Translations under genes and position numbers: made by a program
The notes under the pieces: generated by a model
The model's database searches: none
What the model was told of the DNA's origin: nothing
What the model saw: only the letters and a program-made list of their open reading frames with translations
Shown here: piece by piece, positions 44,545 through 53,720 of the stretch
Layout: every line of letters begins with the position of its first letter
How positions within the stretch are numbered: the first letter of the stretch is position 1
Source: CAVVEQ01 sp963802095
GTDB lineage: Bacteria; Chloroflexota; Anaerolineae; Anaerolineales; Anaerolineaceae
DNA: 64,000 nucleotides
Direction: 5' to 3'
NCBI GenBank assembly: GCA_963802095.1
Contig: CAWDHI010000002.1
Location: 62,001-126,000 of the forward strand

Positions 44545-46290
44545 CTACCTGCTGCCCCTTCTGCCGAACTGCCTTTCCAGTAAGTCAACAGATAGATGGA
44601 TCATCGTGGGTCTCCCGTGGGGACACGTCCGCGGTGATTCGCAACCCTCCAGGTCCTGCAGTAATTTTTCCTGTTCTGCACGAGAAAGGGTTTTCCCCGC
44701 CTTAACCGCTGCTCGTTTACAGATCCTGGCGATCAATTTCGATTCCAGCTCTCCCTGCAATGGAGTCTCATCTTCTTCAAAGTCATCAAATACAACGCGG
44801 ACAGCTTCCTGCGGATCCATGCCGAAAACAATCCCGGGCAATGAACGGATCCGGTAAGAACCCGATCCGAATGGTTCGATCTCAAATCCAAGATGCCGCA
44901 GGGTTTCGAGCTGATCGGCAAATTGGTCCATTTTTCCAGGAGGGACATCAAATATTACCGGTTCAAGTAGAACCTGGGCGGAATTTCCTTCATGGTGGCG
45001 GTCACGGAATCTCTCAAAGAGCACTCTCTCATGAGCTGCGTGTTGGTCGATAAGATACAAGCCATCCGGTCCTTCCGCAACCAGGTAGGCAGCACCGATC
45101 TGTCCCACCAATCGAAGAAGCGGTAAACCACCAAATGAAAAGGGTGTTTGAACAGGATTGTTGAAATCCGGCTGACCACTTGGAGCTGCCTGCACTTCGC
45201 TGAATTCGGAATAGTGTTCATTGTGTTGCGAGTCGACATTTTGAATTTCGGAAGATGAAGGCATGAAAGGCTGCCAGGTTCTGCCCGTAAAGTGTGGTAC
45301 CGTTGATTGGGATAATAACGATCTGCGTACCGATCTCTGAACCAAGCTGAATACCTTATCCGGAAAACGGAAACGGACTTCTGCTTTTGCTGGGTGGACG
45401 TTCACATCTAACTCTTCGGGTGGAAGTTCAAGAAAAAGTGCCGCTAGTGGGTACCGCCCAACCATTAAGTAAGTGCGATATGCCTGGATCAGCGCAGTGT
45501 TTAGTGTGGCGTCCACTATCCAGCGTCCGTTGACAAAGAAGGTTATCTCCTTGCGATTTGAGCGGGTGAGCGAAATCGGGCTCGTGAATCCTTCGATCCG
45601 GTAGCCTTCCTCCTCTGTTTTGATGTTTAGTAATTGCCGGGAGGTTTGTAGATCGAAAAGAACACGCATGACCGATTCCCGATCTCCCCGCCCTTCTGTA
45701 TTCACCTGAAGCTTCCCATCCAGATAAAATTGGAATTTCACAGCGGGATAAGCCGCGGCATAGCGAATCACCAGGTTCTCGATGGCCAGTTTTTCAGTGC
45801 GCTCCTGTTTCATAAATTTCAAACGCGCAGGGGTGTTGAAAAAAAGATCCTCCACTCTCACAGTCGTCCCAACAGGCGATGCAATAGATTTCACTCCCAA
45901 TATCTGCAAACCGTCCACATCGAGCAATGAGCCGGTTATTGAATCTGATGTGCGGGAGATTAGAGAAAAGTGCGAAACGGAGGCGATGGAAGCCAGCGCT
46001 TCCCCCCGGAAACCCAGGGTATGGATCCGGCTCAATTCCTCTGCATCCCGTAGTTTGCTGGTAGCATGCCTGGCAACCGCCAGGGGCAACTCCCCTGCTG
46101 GGATTCCTTCTCCATCATCCGATACTTCGATCAATCGTTGACCACTGCCTAGAATCCTGATGGCAATCTGGGTACAGCCTGCGTCCAGGGAATTTTCGAT
46201 TAATTCCTTGATCACCGACGCAGGGCGTTCCACCACCTCGCCAGCAGCGATCTGGGAAGCAGTTTTTTCGGAAAGAATGGCGATTCCCAT
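44545..46290 (-). CDS. mutL: DNA mismatch repair protein MutL
   Basis: A 581-residue protein. The GHKL ATPase N-terminus has IAAGEVVERPASVIKELIEN, NSLDAGC, SDDGEGIP and ATSKLRDAEELSRI followed by GFRGEALASIASVS. The C-terminal endonuclease motif DQHAAHERVLFE (DQHAx2Ex4E) is present, and TCPHGRPT near the end, so it is an endonuclease-type MutL. MutS is not in this window. The ATG lacks a Shine-Dalgarno; a TATAAT box lies 16 bases upstream. It diverges from the HAD gene. Confidence 0.97.
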   Translation of the reverse strand: MGIAILSEKTASQIAAGEVVERPASVIKELIENSLDAGCTQIAIRILGSGQRLIEVSDDGEGIPAGELPLAVARHATSKLRDAEELSRIHTLGFRGEALASIASVSHFSLISRTSDSITGSLLDVDGLQILGVKSIASPVGTTVRVEDLFFNTPARLKFMKQERTEKLAIENLVIRYAAAYPAVKFQFYLDGKLQVNTEGRGDRESVMRVLFDLQTSRQLLNIKTEEEGYRIEGFTSPISLTRSNRKEITFFVNGRWIVDATLNTALIQAYRTYLMVGRYPLAALFLELPPEELDVNVHPAKAEVRFRFPDKVFSLVQRSVRRSLLSQSTVPHFTGRTWQPFMPSSSEIQNVDSQHNEHYSEFSEVQAAPSGQPDFNNPVQTPFSFGGLPLLRLVGQIGAAYLVAEGPDGLYLIDQHAAHERVLFERFRDRHHEGNSAQVLLEPVIFDVPPGKMDQFADQLETLRHLGFEIEPFGSGSYRIRSLPGIVFGMDPQEAVRVVFDDFEEDETPLQGELESKLIARICKRAAVKAGKTLSRAEQEKLLQDLEGCESPRTCPHGRPTMIHLSVDLLERQFGRRGSR

Positions 46291-46305
46291 ATATATAGTT
46301 ACGAG

Positions 46306-46311
46306 ATTATA
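46306..46311 (-). promoter_or_regulatory. Candidate -10 box (TATAAT) for short-leader mutL
   Basis: On the minus strand TATAAT ends 15 bases before the mutL ATG. The predicted leader is about nine bases, AT-rich (ACTATATAT), and holds no ribosome-binding site. Confidence 0.5.
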
Positions 46312-46353
46312 ACCGCGTTATGCCAGCGGCTTCATCCCCTGCCCATTCCGGTT

Positions 46354-46359
46354 TATACT
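46354..46359 (+). promoter_or_regulatory. Candidate -10 box (TATACT) for leaderless HAD gene
   Basis: TATACT ends seven bases before the ATG at 46367, which would be the first transcribed base or next to it. A GTG at 46361 in frame lies too close to the box to be a start. Confidence 0.5.
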
Positions 46360-46366
46360 CGTGCGG

Positions 46367-47008
46367 ATGCCAAAATACACTATCTTTTTTGATGTCGACG
46401 ATACCCTTTACCCCTCATCCAGCGGGATCTGGGAAATGATTGGGGATCGAATCGATCTATTCATCCAAACCAGGCTCGACATGCCTCCCGATATTTCCAT
46501 CAGTCTGCGAAATAGATTATTTAAAACTTATGGGACCACCCTTCGCGGGCTGGTGGAAGAATACGGGATCAACCGGGAGGAATACCTCGAATTTGTTCAC
46601 GATGTTCCGGTAGAACAAATCCTGCAACCTGATCCCAGATTGCGCGAGTTGCTTCTCCAAACCAGGGCGAAAAAGCTCATATTCACCAATGCCGATAGAA
46701 ATTATGCAAAGAGGGTCATCACTTCCCTGGGATTGGATGGGTGCTTCAGCCAGTTGATCGATATCATCGATATATGGCCGGCATGTAAACCTCAACCCGA
46801 GGCATTTACCAAAGCAATTGCATTATCTCGTGAACTGGATACCTCGCAGTTGATACTCTTTGACGACACCCCGGTCAACCTTGTCACCGCAGCATCACTG
46901 GGATTTCATTCTGTCCTTGTGGGAGGCAAACCCCGGCTTGCTGGGATTCATGATGTGATTGGAGATATTCATGATTTTCCTTCGGTATTGCCTGACGGGA
47001 AATCTTAG
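46367..47008 (+). CDS. HAD-superfamily hydrolase, pyrimidine 5'-nucleotidase-like
   Basis: A 213-residue HAD phosphatase. Motif I is FFDVDDTLYPSSSGIWEMI, motif II FTNADRNYA, the Lys of motif III is probably in ACKPQPEAF and motif IV is FDDTPVNL. The cap helices and the YPSSSGIW segment after motif I recall the pyrimidine 5'-nucleotidase (SDT1/YjjG) subgroup. The start ATG at 46367 has no Shine-Dalgarno and lies directly after a TATACT box. It diverges from mutL and is not obviously linked to the next gene. Confidence 0.88.
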   Translation: MPKYTIFFDVDDTLYPSSSGIWEMIGDRIDLFIQTRLDMPPDISISLRNRLFKTYGTTLRGLVEEYGINREEYLEFVHDVPVEQILQPDPRLRELLLQTRAKKLIFTNADRNYAKRVITSLGLDGCFSQLIDIIDIWPACKPQPEAFTKAIALSRELDTSQLILFDDTPVNLVTAASLGFHSVLVGGKPRLAGIHDVIGDIHDFPSVLPDGKS

Positions 47009-47089
47009 ATTTCATTGAGCCTGCTTTCACTCTGGTTTAATCATTGTATGTACAATTGAGGTATTCGGTATTTCTTAAGAGGTAATAGT

Positions 47090-48340
47090 ATGAAATCCAA
47101 CACCGGCAAGATCCTCCTGTTTATTTTTATCGGTTTGATACTGATCGTCTTCACCTTCTCTGCAGGACTCTGGACGGGGTCCATGATCACCAGTGGCGGA
47201 AAAAATCCTGCCATGACCCTACAATTACCCGGGGTAGCCACGCAAGAATCAGAGTCCCAATCGACGAGCCCACTAATCGACCGTGAAGCCCTGTTCTTTC
47301 CCTTCTGGCAAGCATGGGAAACGGTACACCGGGATTTCGTTGATCAACCGGTGGATGATGTCATATTAATGCAGGGTGCCATTCGCGGGATGCTTTCCAG
47401 CCTCGGAGATCCACACACTTCCTACATGGATCAGGTGGAATTCCAGCAGGCAAACGCTCCCCTCGAGGGTGAGTATGAAGGTATCGGCGCATATGTGGAT
47501 ACCACCGGGGATTTCCTGACCATCATTAGCCCCATGGCCGGTTCCCCTGCTGAAAAAGCCGGGTTGAAACCTGGTGATACTGTCATCGCCATTGATAACG
47601 AAGACATGACAGGGATCGATCCAAACCTGGTTCTGCGAAAGATCCTTGGCCCAGAAGGAACCGAAGTGGAGATTAAACTTCAACGTGAAGGCGTGGAGAA
47701 TTTTTCGGTCAAAATAATTCGGGCGAAGATTCTGCTCCCCAGTGTCGAATCCAAGATGTTGGATGAAAATATAGCCTATATCAACCTTTCCTCATTCGCT
47801 GCGGATACCGGTCCAAAGTTACGCAGGGATTTGAAAGACCTACTTTCCCGAAATCCCAAAGGGTTGATCCTTGATCTCCGCAATGATGGCGGAGGGTACC
47901 TGGATACTGCCCAGGAAGTTGTTTCCGAGTTTCTCAAAGAGGGCACCGTATTGATCGAGGAATACGGAGATAGGACTCAGCAAAAATACGAAGTTCGTCC
48001 TGGCGGTTTGGCTACCGAGATACCAATGGTTGTATTGGTGAATGGCGGCACCGCTTCAGCGGCGGAGATCGCAGCCGGAGCAATACAGGATTACAAGCGG
48101 GGAATAATAATTGGCGAAAAAACATACGGTAAGGGCTCTGTTCAACAGTGGTCAGCTTTGCCCAATGAAGCCGGGGCTATCAGAGTTACCATTGCCCGTT
48201 GGCTCACCCCGAAAGGCCGTCAGATCAATAACATTGGTCTTGTGCCGGATATAGAGGTAGCACTTACCCAGGAAGAATTCGATGCAAAAAAGGACCCCCA
48301 ACTGGACCGTGCGATAGATTACATCTTAAAGGGAAATTAA
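47090..48340 (+). CDS. S41 family C-terminal processing protease (CtpA-like)
   Basis: A 416-residue protein. An N-terminal helix (about 8-30) acts as signal anchor. The S41 N-terminal helical part (FWQAWETVHRDFVDQPVDD, MLSSLGDPHTSYM) is followed by a PDZ domain (about 130-210: AGSPAEKAGLKPGDTVIAID) and the protease core. The catalytic Ser is in GTASAAEIAAGA and the Lys in EKTYGKGSVQ. It probably degrades or trims envelope proteins outside the membrane. A good AAGAGGT ribosome-binding site precedes the start. Confidence 0.95.
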   Translation: MKSNTGKILLFIFIGLILIVFTFSAGLWTGSMITSGGKNPAMTLQLPGVATQESESQSTSPLIDREALFFPFWQAWETVHRDFVDQPVDDVILMQGAIRGMLSSLGDPHTSYMDQVEFQQANAPLEGEYEGIGAYVDTTGDFLTIISPMAGSPAEKAGLKPGDTVIAIDNEDMTGIDPNLVLRKILGPEGTEVEIKLQREGVENFSVKIIRAKILLPSVESKMLDENIAYINLSSFAADTGPKLRRDLKDLLSRNPKGLILDLRNDGGGYLDTAQEVVSEFLKEGTVLIEEYGDRTQQKYEVRPGGLATEIPMVVLVNGGTASAAEIAAGAIQDYKRGIIIGEKTYGKGSVQQWSALPNEAGAIRVTIARWLTPKGRQINNIGLVPDIEVALTQEEFDAKKDPQLDRAIDYILKGN

Positions 48341-48369
48341 TTGACAGTAACCACCTAGCAAGGTATAAT
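48341..48369 (+). promoter_or_regulatory. Consensus sigma-70 promoter of the S1-domain gene
   Basis: TTGACA at 48341-48346, exactly 17 bases, and TATAAT at 48364-48369. It begins one base after the preceding stop codon. It is the best housekeeping-type promoter in the window. Confidence 0.9.
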
Positions 48370-48401
48370 CGTCTGTTGTTAAAACCCTGAATGGAGATAA
48401 T

Positions 48402-49193
48402 ATGGAAGAAACCACTGCTCCCATCGTTGAGCAAACCGGCGGGATCGCTCCAAAAACTCATTTTTCCGGCAAAGTAACACTTGTCAGCTTGGCCGGGGCA
48501 AAGGTAGATCTCGGATCGGATCTTTCCGGTTTGATCCATATTTCTCAGATTAAATCACCCGATGACCAGCCTGTCAAACGGGTTGGCGATATCCTCAAAC
48601 CAGGGGATACGATCGAGGTTTGGGTGAAACGGGTACGCAAGGACCGCATTGAACTCACAATGTTCGAGCCGCTGCTCTTCGATTGGCGCGACCTCAAATC
48701 GGACATGGTCGTAAAAGGTAAGGTAATCCGGCTCGAGACATTCGGTGCCTTCGTGGATATTGGTGCAGAGAAATCCGGTCTTCTTCACGTAAGCGAGCTC
48801 TCACATGGTTACGTCCGCAATCCTTCGGATCTTCTAAAAGAAGGCGAAGAGATCGAGGTTAAGATCATTGATGTAGACCGGAAAAAGAAACAAATAAAAT
48901 TGAGCATGAAAGCCCTCGAAGCGGAACCAGTCCAGGAAGAGGAAAAACCTGAACCTGTAAAAACAGAAAAGGGGAAGAAAGGTTCTAAAAGATCTAAATC
49001 TGAGTCTGAGATTGAGACTGAAAATCCTTCTGAACCCGATCCCACTGCGATGGAACTTGCCTACCGGCAGGCAGTAAGTAAGGAAAAAGCAAAGCAACAG
49101 GATAGCACCCACAGTAAAAAAGAAAAACCAACCTCCAAGGACCAGGATGACCTCCTCGCCCGAACGTTGGATCAAAAAGTTCAGACAAAGTAA
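48402..49193 (+). CDS. S1-domain RNA-binding protein (ribosomal protein S1-like)
   Basis: A 263-residue protein with two S1 domains, about 22-95 (FSGKVTLVSLAGAKVDLG, GLIHISQIKS) and 105-175 (VVKGKVIRLETFGAFVDIGA, SGLLHVSELSHGYVRNPSDL, LSMKALEAE). A lysine- and glutamate-rich tail of about 85 residues follows. Two S1 domains plus tail is shorter than classic bS1 (four to six) but common in this kind of short S1 homologue. It probably binds mRNA on the ribosome. Its own strong promoter and terminator make it a single-gene unit. Confidence 0.9.
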   Translation: MEETTAPIVEQTGGIAPKTHFSGKVTLVSLAGAKVDLGSDLSGLIHISQIKSPDDQPVKRVGDILKPGDTIEVWVKRVRKDRIELTMFEPLLFDWRDLKSDMVVKGKVIRLETFGAFVDIGAEKSGLLHVSELSHGYVRNPSDLLKEGEEIEVKIIDVDRKKKQIKLSMKALEAEPVQEEEKPEPVKTEKGKKGSKRSKSESEIETENPSEPDPTAMELAYRQAVSKEKAKQQDSTHSKKEKPTSKDQDDLLARTLDQKVQTK

Positions 49194-49197
49194 TCCA

Positions 49198-49230
49198 AAG
49201 GACCCCCGCCTCCAACGGGGGTCCTTCTTT
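49198..49230 (+). terminator. Rho-independent terminator after the S1-domain gene
   Basis: An 11-bp stem AAGGACCCCCG / CGGGGGTCCTT with loop CCTCCAA is followed by CTTTATTTA. Confidence 0.88.
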
Positions 49231-49261
49231 ATTTAGGAATTACATAAAAGAAAGGTTCAAC

Positions 49262-50872
49262 ATGGACCCGAAATTCATATTTTTCACTGGCGGGGTAGTG
49301 AGTTCGGTTGGTAAGGGTGTTACAGCCGCAGCCATCGGAAGACTATTAAAAGAACGCGGGTTCAGCGTCATGGTTCAAAAGTTAGACCCCTATATAAATG
49401 TCGATCCGGGCACGATGAGTCCTTACCAACACGGAGAAGTATATGTCCTGGATGATGGTGCGGAAACCGACCTCGATCTTGGCCATTACGAACGCTTTAT
49501 TGATATCCGCTTGAATCGGGCATGTAATACCACCACCGGGCAGGTTTACGCCGAGGTTATCAGCAGGGAACGACGGGGGGATTTCCTCGGTGGAACCATC
49601 CAGGTCATTCCCCACATAACCAATGAGATCAAGAACAGGATCACGACGGTGGCGCGGATCACCAGTGCCGAGATCATACTTGTGGAAGTTGGTGGTACCG
49701 TCGGTGACATTGAAAGCCAGCCATTTCTGGAGGCATTGCGTCAGCTGCGCAAGGAATTGGGACGGGAAAATACGCTCTCGATCCATGTGACCTGGTTGCC
49801 CTATATCCAGGCAACTTCTGAATTAAAAACGAAACCCACGCAGCATTCTGTTCGGGAATTACGCTCGATTGGTATTCAGCCAGATATGATCGTCGCCCGA
49901 AGTGATCAACCTCTGGAGGATGATCTGCTTGATAAGATAGCTCTCTTTTGCGATGTCGAAAAGGAGGCAGTTATCCCCATGCAAACCGCCCCCATCCTTT
50001 ACGAAATCCCGCTCAATCTTGAAAGGGCGGGAGTCACTGACTACATTCTGCGTAAATTCAACCTTGAATCTCGAACCACCCCGAATTGGAAACCCTGGGA
50101 AAAATTGGTTGAAGGTATCCGAGAGCCAAAACCCAATATCAAGATCGCCTTGGTCGGAAAATATGTTGAGCTGCATGATGCCTATATCAGCGTCCGAGAA
50201 GCGCTTTTCCATGCCGCCACCCGGCTGGGGGTAAACCCGGAGATCGATTGGGTTCATGCAGTCGATCTTGAGCAGGAAAATGCAGAAAATCAACTCAAAG
50301 GGATTCAAGGCATTGTTGTTCCCGGTGGGTTTGGAAACCGGGGTATTGAAGGCAAGATTAAGGCAGCAAAGTTCGCCCGCGAAAACCAGATTCCGTATCT
50401 TGGTCTTTGCCTTGGAATGCAGGTAATGACCATCGATTTTGGCCGCTCGGTCTTAAAATCAAGCAATGTGAATTCCTCAGAATTCGACCCCTCCACAGCC
50501 AACCCGGTCATCGACCTCATGCCGGATCAACAACAAGTGATTGAAAAAGGGGGGACGATGCGGCTAGGCCTATACCCATGCCAACTTTTGGGAGGCTCCA
50601 TTGCAGCTGCAAGTTACCAAACCGACCTGGTGCTGGAAAGACACCGCCATAGGTTTGAATTCAATAATAAGTATCGGGAACAATTCGAAGAAAACGGGAT
50701 GGTTTTTTCCGGTTTATCTCCGGATGGCACCCTGGTGGAGATCGCTGAACTCAAAGAGCATCCTTTTATGCTCGGCACACAATTTCATCCTGAATTCCTT
50801 TCGCGTCCAAACAATCCGCATCCCCTCTTCCTCGCTTTTGTTTCCGCGGTCAAGAATAACACCCGGGTATAA
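49262..50872 (+). CDS. pyrG: CTP synthase
   Basis: A 536-residue protein. The synthase domain opens with FTGGVVSSVGKGVTAAAIG and has VDPGTMSPYQHGEVYVLDDG. The glutamine amidotransferase domain has the nucleophile Cys in LGLCLGMQVM and the His-Glu pair in QFHPEF. It makes CTP from UTP, ATP and glutamine. An AAAGG ribosome-binding site precedes it. Confidence 0.98.
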   Translation: MDPKFIFFTGGVVSSVGKGVTAAAIGRLLKERGFSVMVQKLDPYINVDPGTMSPYQHGEVYVLDDGAETDLDLGHYERFIDIRLNRACNTTTGQVYAEVISRERRGDFLGGTIQVIPHITNEIKNRITTVARITSAEIILVEVGGTVGDIESQPFLEALRQLRKELGRENTLSIHVTWLPYIQATSELKTKPTQHSVRELRSIGIQPDMIVARSDQPLEDDLLDKIALFCDVEKEAVIPMQTAPILYEIPLNLERAGVTDYILRKFNLESRTTPNWKPWEKLVEGIREPKPNIKIALVGKYVELHDAYISVREALFHAATRLGVNPEIDWVHAVDLEQENAENQLKGIQGIVVPGGFGNRGIEGKIKAAKFARENQIPYLGLCLGMQVMTIDFGRSVLKSSNVNSSEFDPSTANPVIDLMPDQQQVIEKGGTMRLGLYPCQLLGGSIAAASYQTDLVLERHRHRFEFNNKYREQFEENGMVFSGLSPDGTLVEIAELKEHPFMLGTQFHPEFLSRPNNPHPLFLAFVSAVKNNTRV

Positions 50873-50967
50873 CGATCGCTTGGGTCGAAGTTGGTCAAAT
50901 GACTGAACAAGCCCCAAATTGGGATATACTTGGAGGCATAAAACTATAATAAATTCTTGAGGTGAAC

Positions 50968-52263
50968 ATGGAAACAACGATCGAATCAATCCTCGCCCAG
51001 GAAATCCTCGATTCCCGTGGAAATCCAACCGTCGAAGTCGAAGTCGTTCTGGTGGATGGGTCCTGGGGAAGAGCTGCGGTACCCTCCGGGGCATCCACAG
51101 GCATACACGAGGCGCTGGAGATGAGGGATGGGGATAATGGCCGCTATAACGGTAAAGGTGTGCTTAAAGCTGTTGAAAATGTCAATGTGAAGATCGCTGA
51201 AGCCCTGGTGGGATGGGACGCGGCGGAGCAAAAAGCCATTGATACAGCCATGCTCGAGTTGGATGGTTCCACCAATAAATCAAGCCTTGGTGCAAATGCC
51301 ATGCTTGGCACCAGCCTGGCGGTCGCCAAGGCAGCGGCAAATGCGTTTGGTCTACCGCTCTACCGATATATCGGCGGTGTTTATGCGCATGTGCTTCCCG
51401 TACCGATGATGAATATTCTGAATGGCGGCGCGCACACTGCCTGGCAATCCACCGATGCCCAGGAATTCATGGTGATGCCTTTAGGTGCTTCCTCCTTTGC
51501 GGAAGGGTTGCGCTGGGGTGCGGAGATCTACCATGCATTGAAATCTGTCCTGAAATCCCGCGGGTATGCCACCCTGGTTGGGGATGAAGGTGGTTACGCG
51601 CCAGCGCTCAAAGCCAACGTTGAGGCTGTTGAAGTGATCCTCGAAGCTATCGAGAAAGCGGGATACAAAGCTGGCGAGCAAGTTGCCATCGCGCTTGACC
51701 CGGCTGCCTCCGAGTTTTTCGAAGAGGAAACCAAAACCTATAACTTGCGGAAAGAAGGAAAAAAGCTCACTCCCGAACAAATGGTCGCCTTCTGGAAGAG
51801 CTGGGTGGACCAGTTCCCGATCATCTCCATTGAAGACGGATTCGCCCAGGATGATTGGGATGGTTGGAAAATGTTTACCGCGGAAGTTGGGGACCGGCTC
51901 CAGATCGTGGGAGATGATCTTCTCGTGACCAACCCCGAACGTGTCCGCCGCGCGATCAAGGAAAATGCCTGCAACGCACTGTTGGTCAAGCTTAACCAGA
52001 TCGGCACATTGACCGAGACCATCGAAGCTGTCGAGATCTGTCACCGCAGCGGCTGGAGGGCAGTTACTTCTCACAGGTCCGGAGAAACTGAGGATTCCAC
52101 CATCGCCGACCTGGCAGTTGCGCTCAACATGGGGCAAATTAAAACCGGTGCCCCGGCGCGCTCAGACCGCGTTGCCAAGTACAATCAGTTACTGAGAATC
52201 GAGGCTGAACTTGGTGATACCGCAGTATATGCTGGCTGGGGAGCCCTGAAGCACAAAGCTTGA
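50968..52263 (+). CDS. eno: Enolase
   Basis: A 431-residue protein from the ATG at 50968, preceded at five bases by GAGG; a GTG six bases upstream is inside that site. The N-terminus is IESILAQEILDSRGNPTVEV, SGASTGIHEALEMRDGD follows, and the C-terminal barrel has SIEDGFAQDDWDGW, VGDDLLVTNP, LLVKLNQIGT and SHRSGETEDSTIADLAV, which hold the metal ligands and catalytic Lys residues. It interconverts 2-phosphoglycerate and phosphoenolpyruvate. A terminator follows. Confidence 0.98.
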   Translation: METTIESILAQEILDSRGNPTVEVEVVLVDGSWGRAAVPSGASTGIHEALEMRDGDNGRYNGKGVLKAVENVNVKIAEALVGWDAAEQKAIDTAMLELDGSTNKSSLGANAMLGTSLAVAKAAANAFGLPLYRYIGGVYAHVLPVPMMNILNGGAHTAWQSTDAQEFMVMPLGASSFAEGLRWGAEIYHALKSVLKSRGYATLVGDEGGYAPALKANVEAVEVILEAIEKAGYKAGEQVAIALDPAASEFFEEETKTYNLRKEGKKLTPEQMVAFWKSWVDQFPIISIEDGFAQDDWDGWKMFTAEVGDRLQIVGDDLLVTNPERVRRAIKENACNALLVKLNQIGTLTETIEAVEICHRSGWRAVTSHRSGETEDSTIADLAVALNMGQIKTGAPARSDRVAKYNQLLRIEAELGDTAVYAGWGALKHKA

Positions 52264-52282
52264 ATCAACAACCGCTGAGCTT

Positions 52283-52319
52283 AAACCGGCTTTCGAAACA
52301 TAGAAGAGCCGGTTTTTTT
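52283..52319 (+). terminator. Rho-independent terminator after eno
   Basis: A 9-bp stem AAACCGGCT / AGCCGGTTT with a 15-base loop is followed by further T residues to 52319. The convergent GH57 gene ends at 52322. Confidence 0.85.
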
Positions 52320-52321
52320 AT

Positions 52322-53710
52322 TTATAGAGAAACCCGTTCCAGAAATTCTTTAAAAACTTTGGCGGCGTTCAAACCAGTCCGGTTGCTGCGGACCTTTTCA
52401 AAAATGGTTGCCAAATCACCCGTCAGGTTGGTACCGGTAGCTTTCTGGGCAAGGTGAATGGCATTAGCGGCATAACGAACAGCGTTCTGAGGCTCGATTC
52501 GGTCAAAATCCTCAAAGAACCAGGCGCAGGATGCGAACATGCGCTGGCGTTCGAATTGTGACCTTAAAAGAAAGGTGCTCTTTCTTGCTTTTTCAGCATT
52601 CAGAATGGGTTCTACAAATCCTCCAGTGGTTTGCTGCAAATCAAAATGAGGGTCACGAGCCTGCAAAGCCAAATCGCGCAAGGTCCAGGGATCCTTTGTG
52701 AGCTGGCGCGTTTCATCCAGGAAGACCTGGTCGATGATTTCCGCAACCCTACTTAATGCTTGACGAAGTGGTTCTTTCCAATCAGGGTTGGGTGTGCAAC
52801 TGCAAGACCCCGACCACCGCAGCAAGTCGTGCATGCAACTCCAGGAGGTGTTATTTTGGATCTCCACAAATTCTTTTGGGGCATTCTCTTTCAACCACCG
52901 CTCAGGGTAGACGGGATGGATCCCTGCAATATTTAAGGAGTTTGCGTACAATCGCTTGAGGAATTCGTACCGGAATTCCTGGTGATGCCCATAAAGTTCA
53001 CCGTCGGTTGCAACCAGAATAAGTTGGTTTCCTTCTCCCGATGAAAATCTCGGAGATAAATAACGGTTTACAAAATCATCCGCGTTGGATGTGATTCGCT
53101 GGTCAAAACTGATTCCGGAGCTCAACTCCCGATCGTAGAAAAAGACTGCCATGGACCGGTTCTGCCCCAGGTCAACTAAGTATGGCTGCCGCGAATCGAT
53201 CTCACTTATCGCCTGCCAGGGAGCAAGGATGGTGAACCGGATACCAAGGAGAAATAAAACCTCAATGGTTTCCATATCCACAGCGGTTTCTGGCAGCCAC
53301 ATCCCGGCAGGCTGCCGACCATATCTGTGAATAAAATGGGAAATCCCCCAACGAACTTGGGTGAATTTATCCTGCCGGGTTGCGAGGGGAAGGATAGTAT
53401 GGTGAAAAGATTGCGCCATCGCATTACCCGCGGAATATTTTGTATTATTGTATCGGTCATCCGTGATGGTGCGTTGAATCACCGATGGATGGTTCTGTTC
53501 CATCCATTCAGATAGGGTTGGTCCGATATTAAAGCTAATATTCCCAAAGTTCCCCGCTTCGGCATTTGGCCTGTAGCAATCATCCATGATCCTTTCGTTC
53601 CAATTCGAGAAAGGCGCAGCCCCCGCTTCAACGGGGATCGTTCCGGTCAGGGGATCTTCGCGGGGCGGTTGGTAGAAGTGTCCGTGGATGCAAAACGCTT
53701 GTTCGCTCAT
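52322..53710 (-). CDS. GH57-fold glycoside hydrolase-like protein with DUF3536 region
   Basis: A 462-residue protein. The N-terminus (CIHGHFYQPPREDPLTG) is the opening of the GH57/DUF3536 type, and SFNIGPTLSEWME and AGMWLPETAVDMETI follow, where WLPE places the candidate nucleophile Glu. VATDGELYGHHQEFRYEFL holds a candidate acid Asp. The C-terminal region has SWSCMHDLLRW and SCSCTPNPDWK, typical of DUF3536. It may act on alpha-glucans such as glycogen, but no substrate can be assigned. The ATG is preceded by CAGGTA. It is transcribed toward eno. Confidence 0.88.
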   Translation of the reverse strand: MSEQAFCIHGHFYQPPREDPLTGTIPVEAGAAPFSNWNERIMDDCYRPNAEAGNFGNISFNIGPTLSEWMEQNHPSVIQRTITDDRYNNTKYSAGNAMAQSFHHTILPLATRQDKFTQVRWGISHFIHRYGRQPAGMWLPETAVDMETIEVLFLLGIRFTILAPWQAISEIDSRQPYLVDLGQNRSMAVFFYDRELSSGISFDQRITSNADDFVNRYLSPRFSSGEGNQLILVATDGELYGHHQEFRYEFLKRLYANSLNIAGIHPVYPERWLKENAPKEFVEIQNNTSWSCMHDLLRWSGSCSCTPNPDWKEPLRQALSRVAEIIDQVFLDETRQLTKDPWTLRDLALQARDPHFDLQQTTGGFVEPILNAEKARKSTFLLRSQFERQRMFASCAWFFEDFDRIEPQNAVRYAANAIHLAQKATGTNLTGDLATIFEKVRSNRTGLNAAKVFKEFLERVSL

Positions 53711-53720
53711 ATTACCTGAT